Positions 35,915 to 44,753 of a stretch of DNA of 64,000 nt are shown piece after piece (positions within the stretch are counted from its first letter, which is position 1; each line of letters begins with the position of its first letter). The position numbers and the translations under genes are program-made. Source of the DNA: Jannaschia sp. Os4 (lineage in GTDB: Bacteria > Pseudomonadota > Alphaproteobacteria > Rhodobacterales > Rhodobacteraceae); NCBI RefSeq assembly GCF_016820245.1, contig NZ_JAFCAR010000004.1, positions 124,001 to 188,000 on the forward strand, given 5' to 3'. The notes beneath the pieces were generated by a model that was given only the letters and a program-made list of their open reading frames with translations, ran no database searches and was not told where the DNA came from.

Positions 35915-37496
35915 CGTAGGCCCTCCGGTCGATCTCGACGGCAATTACGGTGAAGGTGTCGGCGGCCAGCGCGTCGCGCACCGCCGCCTCCATCCCCGCG
36001 GCGTCCGACACGGTCGCGCCGCGCCCGCCGAACCCCTCGGCGATGCGGGCGTAGTCGTGCCGTGCGAGCTCGACGCCGACGTTCGCCAACTGCATCCCGC
36101 GCTGCTTCTTCTCGATCAGCGCGAGGGAGGCGTCGACGAAGACGACGAACACGACCGGCGCGCCGAGCGCGGCCGCCGAGGCCAGCTCGCCCGTGCACAT
36201 CAGGAAGCCGGCGTCGCCCATGAACCCGACCACGGGACTGTCGGGCGCGGCGCGCTTGGCCCCGATGGCGAGCGGCAACGCGCAGCCCATCGTGCAGAGC
36301 CCCGTGGACTGTAGCATCTGCCCCGACCCGTCGCAGGCCCATTGCTGGGACAACAGGATGCGGTGCGCGCCGGAATCGACCGTGACGACCGTGCCCTCCG
36401 GACAGGCCGCGCGGGCGGCGGCGATGGCCGCGCCCGGTCCCCAGCCCTCGGGCGCGAAGGCGTCCGCGAGGGCATCGCGGACGGCCTCCGGTTCTCCGTC
36501 CGGCCACGCCTCGCGCGCGGCTTCGGGCGTCAGCGCGGTCAACGTCGCGGCGGTGTCGGCCACGATCTCGAGGCCGGCGGCGTGCATCCCGTGGTCGTTG
36601 GGGGCGGCGCAGACGTCGATCACCCGCTGGCGCGCGGGATCCCAGACGTCGCGCCAGCCGGTCCGCATCTCGATCGGGTCGTAGCCCGCGAGGAGCACGC
36701 AGTCGGCCTGCCGGAAGAGCGGCAGCAGGTGCCCGTCCGCCAAGGGCGACAGCCCCGCGCCGCCGAGGACGCGCGAGTGGTCCTCCGGGACGAGGCCCTT
36801 GCCCTTGTAGGTCGTGACCAGCGGCGCGCCCGTCGCCTCGCAGAAGGCGCGGAGCGCGTCGCCCGCGCCATCGCGGAGCGCGTCCAGCCCGGCGAGGACG
36901 ATCGGGCGCTCGGCCTTCAAAACCCATTCCCGCGCGGTCGCCAGCGCGTCCGGGGCGGCGGTGGGCGTGGCGGGCGCGGGCAGGACGAGGGCCTCGCCCC
37001 CGACCTCGGCCTCGGCCGCCGAGATCGGCACGTCGATCAGGACGGGGCCGGGGCGCGGGCCGGTGGCGATGCGGACCGCGCGGTCGACCTGCACCGCCGC
37101 CGCGCCGGGCTCGAGGGTGAAGGTCGCCTTGCAGACGGGGCCGAAGGCCGCGCGGTGGTCGAAGACCTGATGGGTGTAGGTCGCCGCGTCCACCGGATCG
37201 ACGCAGCCGGTCAGCACGATGACCGGCACCCGGTCCTGCTGCGCGTTGGCGACGAAGTTGAAGGCGTTGGCGATGCCGGGGCCGACGGTGGCCAGCAGGA
37301 CGGCGGGCGCGCCGTCCATGTGGTGGCCGCCCTCGGCCATGAAGCCGCCCGCGGTCTCGTGGTGGCAGAGGACGAACTCGATGCCTTCGGCGCGCAGGGC
37401 GTCGAGGAGGGTCAGCACCTCGCCGCCGGGCATGCCGTAGGCGCGGGTCACGCCGGCGGCCCGGAGGCGGCGGGCGACGATGTCGGCGGCTCTCAT
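35901..37496 (-). CDS. Thiamine-diphosphate-dependent enzyme, acetolactate synthase-like
   Basis: 531 residues with the three-domain layout of the family. The cofactor-activating glutamate is E47 in CHHETAGGFMAEGG, and VGPGIANAFNFVANAQQDRVPVIVLTG follows. The C-terminal metal/ThDP motif is GDAGF... and ends FVDASLALIE, where most relatives have GDG...NN, so the usual asparagine pair is replaced. Coupling with a CoA-transferase recalls oxalyl-CoA decarboxylase/formyl-CoA transferase, but the N-terminal half looks like acetolactate synthase. Substrate undecided. Confidence 0.85.
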   Translation of the reverse strand: MRAADIVARRLRAAGVTRAYGMPGGEVLTLLDALRAEGIEFVLCHHETAGGFMAEGGHHMDGAPAVLLATVGPGIANAFNFVANAQQDRVPVIVLTGCVDPVDAATYTHQVFDHRAAFGPVCKATFTLEPGAAAVQVDRAVRIATGPRPGPVLIDVPISAAEAEVGGEALVLPAPATPTAAPDALATAREWVLKAERPIVLAGLDALRDGAGDALRAFCEATGAPLVTTYKGKGLVPEDHSRVLGGAGLSPLADGHLLPLFRQADCVLLAGYDPIEMRTGWRDVWDPARQRVIDVCAAPNDHGMHAAGLEIVADTAATLTALTPEAAREAWPDGEPEAVRDALADAFAPEGWGPGAAIAAARAACPEGTVVTVDSGAHRILLSQQWACDGSGQMLQSTGLCTMGCALPLAIGAKRAAPDSPVVGFMGDAGFLMCTGELASAAALGAPVVFVVFVDASLALIEKKQRGMQLANVGVELARHDYARIAEGFGGRGATVSDAAGMEAAVRDALAADTFTVIAVEIDRRAYDGRI

Positions 37497-37521
37497 GGCG
37501 GCGTTCCTAGGCGGCGGCGGC

Positions 37522-38004
37522 TCAGCCGTCGAGGCCCGCCATCACGGCGGCGAAGGCGGCGTCGAGCTCGGCCGCCACGGCATCGAAGGCCGCCGGGTCC
37601 GCGCTGTCCTCCCGGTAGGGCGCGAGGCGGACGGACGGGATCACGTGGGAGACGGTCGCGTCGCCGTCCGCGTCCTCGGTCACGTAGACGCGCAGCGGCG
37701 CCTCGATCATCGCGGGGGTCGAGAGGCGCAGGAGCCGGACGGCGAAGTCGTTGTTGTAGAGGCCGAGCGCGCGGTTGCCGGGGATCTCGATCCCGCGCGC
37801 CGCGGCGGCGCCGGTCGGACCGGCCTGCGTGACGACCGCCAGCCCCGCCGCCCTCGCCGCGTCCCTAACCGCGTCGACGGCCTCGTCGAAGCCCAGCCGG
37901 AGGTCGCGCACGACCCATCCGTCGCGCGGTGCCATGTCGGCCACCTCCTGCGCGGCGAGGGGCGCGGCGGCGAGCGAGAGCAGGAGGGCGAGCGGGCGGA
38001 GCAT
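37522..38004 (-). CDS. Secreted DUF302-family protein
   Basis: 160 residues. A signal peptide (MLRPLALLLSLAAAPLAAQ) is followed by one DUF302-like domain with LGLYNNDFAVRLL and a closing acidic helix. Members are small periplasmic or cytoplasmic proteins of unknown role, related to a fold that binds small ligands. It stands alone between the ThDP-enzyme gene and the tRNA-Ser. Confidence 0.8.
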   Translation of the reverse strand: MLRPLALLLSLAAAPLAAQEVADMAPRDGWVVRDLRLGFDEAVDAVRDAARAAGLAVVTQAGPTGAAAARGIEIPGNRALGLYNNDFAVRLLRLSTPAMIEAPLRVYVTEDADGDATVSHVIPSVRLAPYREDSADPAAFDAVAAELDAAFAAVMAGLDG

Positions 38005-38139
38005 GGCGGACCTCGTGTGGGGACGCGCCCTCCCTGCCCCGGCCGCGCGTGGATGTCCCGTCACGCCTCCGCGATCGCCGTCCGCGCGGGCCGATCCCCA
38101 CCCTTGCGGCCCCCGCCCCCCTCGGCTAACCCCGCCCGC

Positions 38140-38229
38140 GGAGAGGTGGCCGAGTGGTCGAAGGCGCACGCCTGGAAAGTGTGTAGGCGGGAAACCGTCT
38201 CGAGGGTTCGAATCCCTTCCTCTCCGCCA
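38140..38229 (+). tRNA. tRNA-Ser (anticodon GGA)
   Basis: 90-nt class II tRNA with a long variable arm and encoded CCA. The acceptor GGAGAGG pairs with CCTCTCC, the anticodon loop contains CTGGAAA, and the T loop is TTCGAAT. Confidence 0.95.
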
Positions 38230-38267
38230 CCCCCCTTCCGAAGGGACCGCATGGGGGCGCGGGACGC

Positions 38268-41200
38268 CTAGCGGCCCTCCGCCCCCAGAAGCGTCGCGTT
38301 GCCGCCCGCCGCCGTCGTGTCGGTGCAGACGTGGCGCTCCACCGTGGACAGCGCGAGGCCCGGATCGGTCATCCACGGCACGATGGGCCCCGTCCGGCCG
38401 GCGAGCTCCGCGCGTGCGGCGCGTGCGCCCGCTGCGTCGCCCCACCACGCCACCGCGGCCACGTCGTCCGGGATCGATCCGGACGGCAGGACCGGGACGC
38501 CGCCCGCCGCGCGCACGACCTCGACCTGCCGCTCCGCCGCCGCCGCGCCCGGGCCGAGGCACAGCACGGGGCCGCGCGGGTGACGGGAGAGGTGGTTCCG
38601 CTCCCCGGTCGGGCCGGGCAGCGCGCCGGTTTCGGGCCGGAAGTGGACGCCCTTGCGGAACCGGGCGACGTAGGCCGGACCGCCGGCCTTGGGTCCGGTG
38701 CCGGACCGCGCCTCGCCGCCGAAGGGCTGGCTGCCGACGACGGCGCCGATCTGATTGCGGTTGACGTAGACGTTCCCCACCCGCGCCCGCTCCGCCACCC
38801 GCCGGGCGACCCGCTCGATCCGGCTGTGGAGCCCGAAGGTGAGCCCGAAGCCCCGCGCGTTGACGGCGTCGACGACCGCGTCGAGCCCGCCCGCGGGAAA
38901 GGTCGCGACGTGCAGGACCGGGCCGAACACCTCGCGCTCCACCTCCGCGATGCCCTCCACCCGCAGGATCGCGGGGGCGAGCGCGTGGCCCGGCCCGCTG
39001 CCGGGGTGGCGCGCGATAAGGCGCCCTTCGGCCGCGGCGCGCTCGACATGGGCGGCGATGTCCGCGCGGGCGGCGGCGGTGATGATCGGTCCGACATCCG
39101 TGGCCTCGTCCCACGGGTCGCCCATGCGCAGCTCGCGCATCGCCCCCGTCAGCATCTCGAGGATGCCGGGCGCCACGTCCTCCTGCAGGTAGACGATCCG
39201 CGCCGCCGAGCAGCGTTGGCCCGCCGACTGGAACGCGGAGGCGAGCAGGTCGCGCACCACCTGCTCCGGCAGCGCGGTGCTGTCCACGACCATCGCGTTG
39301 ATGCCGCCGGTCTCGGCCACGAGGGGGGCGAGCGGCGCGGCCCCGGCCATCGCGCGGTCGATGATCTTCGCCGTCGGGGTGGAGCCGGTGAAGGCGGTGC
39401 CCGCCAGCCGGGGGTCGCCGGTGAGGGCCGCGCCGACCTCCGGTCCGCCGGGGAGGAGCTGCAGCGCGGCGCGCGGCACCCCCGCCTCGTGGAGCAGGCG
39501 CGTGGCGAACGCGGCGATCAGGGGCGTCGGCTCGGCGGGCTTGGCGAGCACGGCGTTGCCGGCGGCCAGCGCGCCCGCGATCTGGCCCGTGAAGATCGCC
39601 AGCGGGAAGTTCCACGGGGAGATGCAGGCGACGGTGCCGAGGGGCGCGCCCTCGTCCGTCGCGTGATCCGCGTAGTAGCGCAGGAAGTCGACCGCCTCGC
39701 GCATCTCGGCCACGGCGTCCTTCAGGCCCTTGCCGGCCTCGCGCGCGAGCAGCGCGAAGGCCTCGCCCGAGCCCGCCTCGTAGAGGTCGGCCGCGCGCCG
39801 CAGCACGTCGGCGCGCGCCGCGGCGGGCGCGTCCCACGGGGCCGCCGCGGCGAAGGCGGCGTCCACCTCGGCCACCGTGGCGGGGCGGACCGTCCCGACG
39901 GCGTCCGACGGGTCGGCGGGGTTCTCGACCGGCGTGGCGGCGTCGCCCGCCGCCGCGTCCGACCCGGCCGCGAGGATAGGTCCGGCGGCCCATGTCGCGG
40001 CGCGATGGGGCGCGCGCGCGGCCTCCAGCGCCGCGAGGTCGGAGGGGTCGTGCAGGTCCCACCCGCGCGAGTTGCGGCGCGCCCCGAACAGGTCGGCGGG
40101 CGACGCGATGCCGCGCGCCGGGACGGCGGCCGGGCCGAAGGGGTCGGCGACGACCTCCTCCGGCGGGACGTCCGGGTCCGAGACCTTGTTCACGAAGGAC
40201 GAGTTGGCCCCGTTCTCGAGCAGCCGCCGCACGAGGTAGGCGAGCAGGTCGCGGTGGCGGCCCACGGGGGCGTAGACCCGCAGGCGGGTGCCCCACCGCG
40301 CGCGGGCGGTGGCGTGCATCGCCTCGCCCATCCCGTGGAGGCGCTGGAACTCCCAGTCGGTCCGCCCGGCCTCCCGCGCCATGCGATGGATCGCGACCAT
40401 GCTGTGCGCGTTGTGGGTGGCGAATTGCGGATAGAGGCCCGGGGCGGCCAAGAGGCGGCGCGCGCAGGCGAGGTAGGACACGTCCGTCGCGGCCTTCCGC
40501 GTGAACACGGGGAAGCCCGGCAGGCCCTCGACCTGGGCGCGCTTGATCTCCGCGTCCCAGTAGGCGCCCTTCACGAGGCGCACGCAGATGCGGCGGCCCT
40601 TCGCCCGCGCCTCGAGCCAGTCGATCACCGGCAGGGCGCGCTTGCCGTAGGCCTGCACCACCACGCCGAACCCCGCCCATCCGGCGAGGCGGGGATCGCT
40701 CAGCGCCGCGTCGATCACGTCGAGCGACAGGTCGAGGCGATCCGCCTCCTCCGCGTCGACCATCAGCCCGATCTTCGCGGCCGCGGCGCGCGCGGCGAGG
40801 TCGGCGAGGATCGGCGCGAGCTCCGCCATCACGCGGTCGCGCTGGGACGCCTCGTAGCGGGGGTGGAGTGCGGAGAGCTTGACCGAAATGCCGGGGCGGC
40901 GGTCGACCTCGCCCTCTCCCTCGTCCGCCAGCGCGTCGATCGCCGCCTCGTAGGCCGCGCGGAAGGCGTCGGCGTCGGCCTGCGTCATCGCCGCCTCGCC
41001 CAGCATGTCGTAGCTGTGGGTCACGCCCCTCGCCACGTCCGGGCGCGCGCGCCGAAGCGCGGCGCCGATGTCCTCGCCCAGCACGAACTGGGTCCCCATC
41101 TCGCGCATCGCGCGCCGGGTCGCGGCGCGGATCACCGGCTGCCCGAGCCGCCGCGCCGCGCCGTTCAGCGTGCCCCTCGCCTCCTCCGTGCCGAGCACGC

Positions 41201-41594
41201 GGCCCGTGAGCGCGAGGCCCAGGGTCGAGGCGTTCACCAGCCGCGAGGCGGAGTGCCCGAAATGCGCGGCCCAGTCGCCGCCGGCCACCTTGTCGGCGAT
41301 CAGCGCGTCCACCGTCGGCGCGTCCGGGACGCGCAGCAGCGCCTCCGCGAGGCACATCAGCGCGAGCCCCTCGGAGGTGGAGAGGCCGTACTCGGCGAGG
41401 AAGGACTCCATCAACCCGGTCTCCGCCTCCGCGCGCATGGCCCGCACGAGGTCTGCGGCCTCGGCGGAGATCGCGGCGCGGGCCGCCGCGTCGAGCGCGG
41501 CCGCGTCGGCGAGGCGGGCGACGAGCGCGTCCTCGGGGGCGCGCGTCGCGGCGCGGATGGCGGCGCGGAGGGTATCGGGCGTGGCGTCGAGCAT
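38268..41594 (-). CDS. putA: Bifunctional proline dehydrogenase / pyrroline-5-carboxylate dehydrogenase
   Basis: Oxidises proline to glutamate in two steps at the membrane. 1,108 residues. The FAD-dependent proline dehydrogenase barrel (about 100-460) shows SVKLSALHPRYE, VRLVKGAYWDAEIK and FATHNAHS. The aldehyde dehydrogenase part (about 540-1000) has PWNFPLAIFTGQIAGAL, catalytic Glu in AETGGINAM and Cys in AGQRCSAARI. It lacks the N-terminal ribbon-helix-helix of E. coli PutA, so it cannot regulate itself; the divergent putR does that job. ATG 41594 follows AAAGGG. Confidence 0.96.
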   Translation of the reverse strand: MLDATPDTLRAAIRAATRAPEDALVARLADAAALDAAARAAISAEAADLVRAMRAEAETGLMESFLAEYGLSTSEGLALMCLAEALLRVPDAPTVDALIADKVAGGDWAAHFGHSASRLVNASTLGLALTGRVLGTEEARGTLNGAARRLGQPVIRAATRRAMREMGTQFVLGEDIGAALRRARPDVARGVTHSYDMLGEAAMTQADADAFRAAYEAAIDALADEGEGEVDRRPGISVKLSALHPRYEASQRDRVMAELAPILADLAARAAAAKIGLMVDAEEADRLDLSLDVIDAALSDPRLAGWAGFGVVVQAYGKRALPVIDWLEARAKGRRICVRLVKGAYWDAEIKRAQVEGLPGFPVFTRKAATDVSYLACARRLLAAPGLYPQFATHNAHSMVAIHRMAREAGRTDWEFQRLHGMGEAMHATARARWGTRLRVYAPVGRHRDLLAYLVRRLLENGANSSFVNKVSDPDVPPEEVVADPFGPAAVPARGIASPADLFGARRNSRGWDLHDPSDLAALEAARAPHRAATWAAGPILAAGSDAAAGDAATPVENPADPSDAVGTVRPATVAEVDAAFAAAAPWDAPAAARADVLRRAADLYEAGSGEAFALLAREAGKGLKDAVAEMREAVDFLRYYADHATDEGAPLGTVACISPWNFPLAIFTGQIAGALAAGNAVLAKPAEPTPLIAAFATRLLHEAGVPRAALQLLPGGPEVGAALTGDPRLAGTAFTGSTPTAKIIDRAMAGAAPLAPLVAETGGINAMVVDSTALPEQVVRDLLASAFQSAGQRCSAARIVYLQEDVAPGILEMLTGAMRELRMGDPWDEATDVGPIITAAARADIAAHVERAAAEGRLIARHPGSGPGHALAPAILRVEGIAEVEREVFGPVLHVATFPAGGLDAVVDAVNARGFGLTFGLHSRIERVARRVAERARVGNVYVNRNQIGAVVGSQPFGGEARSGTGPKAGGPAYVARFRKGVHFRPETGALPGPTGERNHLSRHPRGPVLCLGPGAAAAERQVEVVRAAGGVPVLPSGSIPDDVAAVAWWGDAAGARAARAELAGRTGPIVPWMTDPGLALSTVERHVCTDTTAAGGNATLLGAEGR

Positions 41595-41727
41595 GGCGGA
41601 CCCTTTCGCTGACCCGTCCATCATAGCCTTGCGGCCGCAGCCCGTTCGTCCGAAATCAGCGGGCACGTGGACGCATCGACCTCGTTTCGGCCTATCGCCG
41701 GACCTTCCGGAAAGCTATCCCTTCGGG

Positions 41728-42192
41728 ATGGACCGCTTCGACCACGCCATCCTCTCGATCCTCGCGGTCGAGGGCCGGTTGCCCGTCACCGACCTCGCGC
41801 AGCGGATCGGCCTGTCGAAGACGCCCACCCTCGCCCGGATGCGGCGGCTGGAGGCGGAGGGGGTCATCCGGGGCTACCGCGCGGAGATCGACCTCGAACG
41901 GCTCGGCGCCGCGCATGTCGCCTTCGTCGAGGTGAAGCTCTCGGACACGCGCGAGGGCGCGCTGCAGGCGTTCGCGGCTGCCATCCGCAAGCTGCCCGAG
42001 GTCGAGTCGTGCCACATGATCGCGGGGGCGTTCGACTACCTGCTGAAGGTCCGCACCCGCGACATCGCCGCCTACCGCGCCGTGCTCGGCGAGGCGATCA
42101 GCCGCCTACCCCACGTCGCGTCGACCTCCACCCACGTCGCCATGGAGACGGTGCTCGACCACGATCCGGCGGTCGGCCTCGCGGCTCAGTAG
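41728..42192 (+). CDS. putR: Lrp/AsnC-family regulator of proline catabolism
   Basis: 154 residues. N-terminal helix-turn-helix (about 4-52, VTDLAQRIGLSKTPTLARMRRLE) and C-terminal RAM domain (about 65-145). Its position, divergent from putA, matches the Rhodobacter and Agrobacterium putR activators. No Shine-Dalgarno precedes the ATG; instead the start codon lies in a small hairpin (41715-41731), and TATCCC seven bases upstream could be a -10 box of a leaderless message. It overlaps the convergent phosphatase gene by 7 bases. Confidence 0.9.
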   Translation: MDRFDHAILSILAVEGRLPVTDLAQRIGLSKTPTLARMRRLEAEGVIRGYRAEIDLERLGAAHVAFVEVKLSDTREGALQAFAAAIRKLPEVESCHMIAGAFDYLLKVRTRDIAAYRAVLGEAISRLPHVASTSTHVAMETVLDHDPAVGLAAQ

Positions 42193-43355
42193 GGTCCGTC
42201 CTCCAGCACCCCGTCCGCCGACATCTGCGCGTAGAGCAGCCCCTCGCGCAGGCCCCGGTCCGCGACCGAGAGGCGGTCCGTCGGCCAGACGCGCAGCAGC
42301 GCCTGCAGGATCGCCGAGCCCGACATGATGAGCTGATGCCGGTCGCGCCCGATGCGCGGGTCGTTGCGGCGCCCGTCCGGCCCCAGCGCGAGGTAGGAGC
42401 GGATCACCTTGTCGATCTGCGCGCTCGTCATGCGCAGCCCGTCCACCTTGTTCCGGTCGTAGCGGCGCAGGTTGAGATGGGTCGCCGCCACGGTCGTGAC
42501 GGTGCCCGACGTGCCGATGATCTGGAAGCCGGGGTCGATCTCGCCCTCGGCGTCGGCGTAGGGCGAGAACTCCGCGAGGCATTCCTCGAAGTGCCACGAC
42601 ATCAGCGCGAAGCGCGCCGAATCGTCGGTCACGTCCCGGAACTGGTCCTTGAGGGTGGCGACGCCGAGCGGGATGGAGATCCAGTCCACCACCTTGGCGC
42701 GGGGGAACGGATCGTCCGCCTGCCCCGCGAAGCCCGCGTGGAGGCGCATGATGGCGCGGGGCCGCTCGATCCGCGGGACGCCGGAGAGGTCGATCCACAC
42801 CAGCTCGGTGCTGCCCCCGCCGATGTCCACGACGAGCAGCTGCTCTGTCTTGGTCGAGACGAGCGGCGCGCAGGAGACCACGGCGAGCCGCGCCTCCTCC
42901 TCGGGCTGGATGATGTCGAGGCGCAGGCCCGCGTCCCGCTCCACGAGGTCGATCAGCTCGGACGCGTTGGCCGCCCGGCGGCACGCCTCCGTCGCGACGA
43001 GGCGCATCCGGTTCGGATCGACGTCGTGCGTCTCCAGCTTGCGGCGGCAGATCTTCAGGGCGCCGACGGTGCGCGCCATCGACCCGCGCGACAGGCGGCC
43101 CGAATGCTCCAGCCCGTTGCCCAGCTGCACCGACTTCGAGAAGCTGTCCACGACGTGCAGATGGCTGCCCTTGGGCTGCGCGATCAGCATCCGGCAGGAG
43201 TTCGTCCCGAGGTCCAGCGCGGCGTAGAGGTCGGCCGGGTCCGCCCGCTCGGCGGTCGGCGCGGGCGCGACCGGCTGCGGCCCGCGGGCGCGGGCGAGGC
43301 CGGGATCGGGCGGTGTGACGGGCCGGGGTCTGGGGCCGGGCGTCTCGGGGGGCAT
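42186..43355 (-). CDS. Ppx/GppA-family phosphatase
   Basis: 389 residues, exopolyphosphatase/guanosine pentaphosphatase family (ASKHA fold). A proline-rich tail of about 45 residues precedes the first motif YAALDLGTNSCRMLI; then VVDIGGGSTELVW and IGTSGTVTTVAATHL. The length and the N-terminal Pro-rich extension are like other alphaproteobacterial members. Whether it prefers polyphosphate or pppGpp cannot be told. Confidence 0.9.
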   Translation of the reverse strand: MPPETPGPRPRPVTPPDPGLARARGPQPVAPAPTAERADPADLYAALDLGTNSCRMLIAQPKGSHLHVVDSFSKSVQLGNGLEHSGRLSRGSMARTVGALKICRRKLETHDVDPNRMRLVATEACRRAANASELIDLVERDAGLRLDIIQPEEEARLAVVSCAPLVSTKTEQLLVVDIGGGSTELVWIDLSGVPRIERPRAIMRLHAGFAGQADDPFPRAKVVDWISIPLGVATLKDQFRDVTDDSARFALMSWHFEECLAEFSPYADAEGEIDPGFQIIGTSGTVTTVAATHLNLRRYDRNKVDGLRMTSAQIDKVIRSYLALGPDGRRNDPRIGRDRHQLIMSGSAILQALLRVWPTDRLSVADRGLREGLLYAQMSADGVLEDGPY

Positions 43356-43563
43356 GGCTGACTCGGAGCTTGGGTTGACCCTAGGGTAATGCCTCGACCC
43401 CCGCCCGGGCAAGCGTCCCGACCGCGCCTCACCATTCCGTTGAACGTCTTTCACGGGCGCGCGACCGTCGCGCATGGGAGTCGCGGACCGTGCGCGCGGT
43501 GTCGCCTCCGGGCGCGGGGTCCGCCGGTCGCGGGCCTATCCGCAGGGAAACGGGAGGGCGCGC

Positions 43564-43860
43564 ATGCCGGAGGTCACGGTCGTCTACTGGCGGGACATCC
43601 CCGCGCAGGTCATCGTCGGGCGCGGGCGCCGGGGCGCCAAGGCGCAGCTGGCGGAGCGGTTCGAGCAGGCGATCGACCGCGCGGCCATGCGCTCCGGCGC
43701 GGCGGAGACGGACGACTACCTCGCCGAATGGCGCAAGGTGCCCGAGGGCGAGCGCGAGGGCGATCCGGACGCGCTCGCCAAGGCGCGCGCCGAGGAGATC
43801 GAGGCGGATTGGGACGACGCGCGGCTCAGGGCCGTCGCCATGGCCGGGGGGCACGAGTGA
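43564..43860 (+). CDS. Small protein of the virulence-factor family in a C1-metabolism operon
   Basis: 98 residues, EVTVVYWRDIPAQVIVGRG at the start, then charged helices. I recall this small family being annotated only as virulence factor and typically sitting next to methylenetetrahydrofolate reductase and methyl-THF methyltransferase genes in Rhodobacterales, as here. Function unknown; an accessory subunit is likely. GGGAGGGCGC lies upstream of the ATG, and the stop overlaps the next start (TGATG). Confidence 0.78.
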   Translation: MPEVTVVYWRDIPAQVIVGRGRRGAKAQLAERFEQAIDRAAMRSGAAETDDYLAEWRKVPEGEREGDPDALAKARAEEIEADWDDARLRAVAMAGGHE

Positions 43861-44753
43861 TGTTCGGATTGGGCAAGCGCGAGGAGGTGGACCGCGTCGA
43901 CCCCGTGGTCGCGGCGTTCCTGCAGGGGTTCTCGATCGAGGTGATGCCCCGCACCGCCGAGAAGGTGGAGGACTTCCGCGCGATCCTGCCCGCCGGCACG
44001 CGCGTCTACGTCGCCCATATCGAGGGGACGCCCATCGAGGAGATGGTCGCCACCGCCGCGCGCCTGCGCAAGGAGGGGATGGAGCCGATGCCCCACTTCC
44101 CCGCCCGCATCATCGCCGACCGCGACACGCTGCAGGGGTGGATCGCGCGCTACCGGGCCGAGGCGGACGTGCGCCAAGCGCTGCTGCTCGCGGGCGGCGT
44201 GGCCGAGCCTGCGGGCGACTTCCACTCCTCCATGCAGCTCTTGGAGACGGGGCTCTTCGGCGCCTTCGAGCGGCTGCACGTCGCGGGCCACCCGGAGGGC
44301 AACCGCGACATCGACCCCGACGGGGGCGACGCGAACGTGTCGGACGCGCTGCGCTGGAAGCAGCGCTTCTCCGAGACGACGGACGCCCGCATGGCGCTCG
44401 CCACGCAGTTCGCCTTCGACGCGCAGCCGATCATCGCATGGGCCGACGCGATCAAGGCGGCGGGGATCGACCTGCCGATCCACATCGGCATCGCGGGGCC
44501 GGCCAAGCTCCAGACGCTCCTCAAGTTCGCCATCGCCTGCGGCGTCGGCCCGTCGCTCAAGGTGCTGCAGAAGCGCGCGGCGGACGTGACCAAGCTGCTG
44601 CTGCCCTACGAGCCCGACGAGGTCGTCGCCGCCCTCGCCCACCACAAGGCCGCGCATCCGGGGTTCGGGATCGAGGCCGTGCATATCTTCCCCCTCGGGG
44701 GCATCAAGACGTCGGCCGCGTGGCTCGACAAGCATACGAAAGTCGCCGCATGA
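43860..44753 (+). CDS. Methylenetetrahydrofolate reductase-like protein
   Basis: 297 residues, a beta/alpha barrel of the MetF family. FSIEVMPRTAEKVEDF matches the family start, VYVAHIEGTPIEEMVATAARL and MPHFPARIIAD correspond to the folate-site region, and FPLGGIKTSAAWL closes it. It probably interconverts methylene- and methyl-THF. Overlaps the methyltransferase gene by ATGA. Confidence 0.86.
   Translation: MFGLGKREEVDRVDPVVAAFLQGFSIEVMPRTAEKVEDFRAILPAGTRVYVAHIEGTPIEEMVATAARLRKEGMEPMPHFPARIIADRDTLQGWIARYRAEADVRQALLLAGGVAEPAGDFHSSMQLLETGLFGAFERLHVAGHPEGNRDIDPDGGDANVSDALRWKQRFSETTDARMALATQFAFDAQPIIAWADAIKAAGIDLPIHIGIAGPAKLQTLLKFAIACGVGPSLKVLQKRAADVTKLLLPYEPDEVVAALAHHKAAHPGFGIEAVHIFPLGGIKTSAAWLDKHTKVAA

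Noticed and set aside
35901-37496. Oxalyl-CoA decarboxylase (because of the adjacent CoA-transferase)
   Set aside because: The N-terminal sequence follows acetolactate synthase-like enzymes, not oxalyl-CoA decarboxylase, and the C-terminal cofactor motif differs from both.
38331-41612. A 1,093-residue frame opposite putA
   Set aside because: It is the antisense shadow of a certain gene, with Arg/His/Gly-rich composition and no recognisable motif.
41595-41727. Defined Lrp/PutR binding sites between putA and putR
   Set aside because: CCGAAA and TTTCGG arms exist, but about 30 bases apart and imperfectly placed; too weak to annotate.
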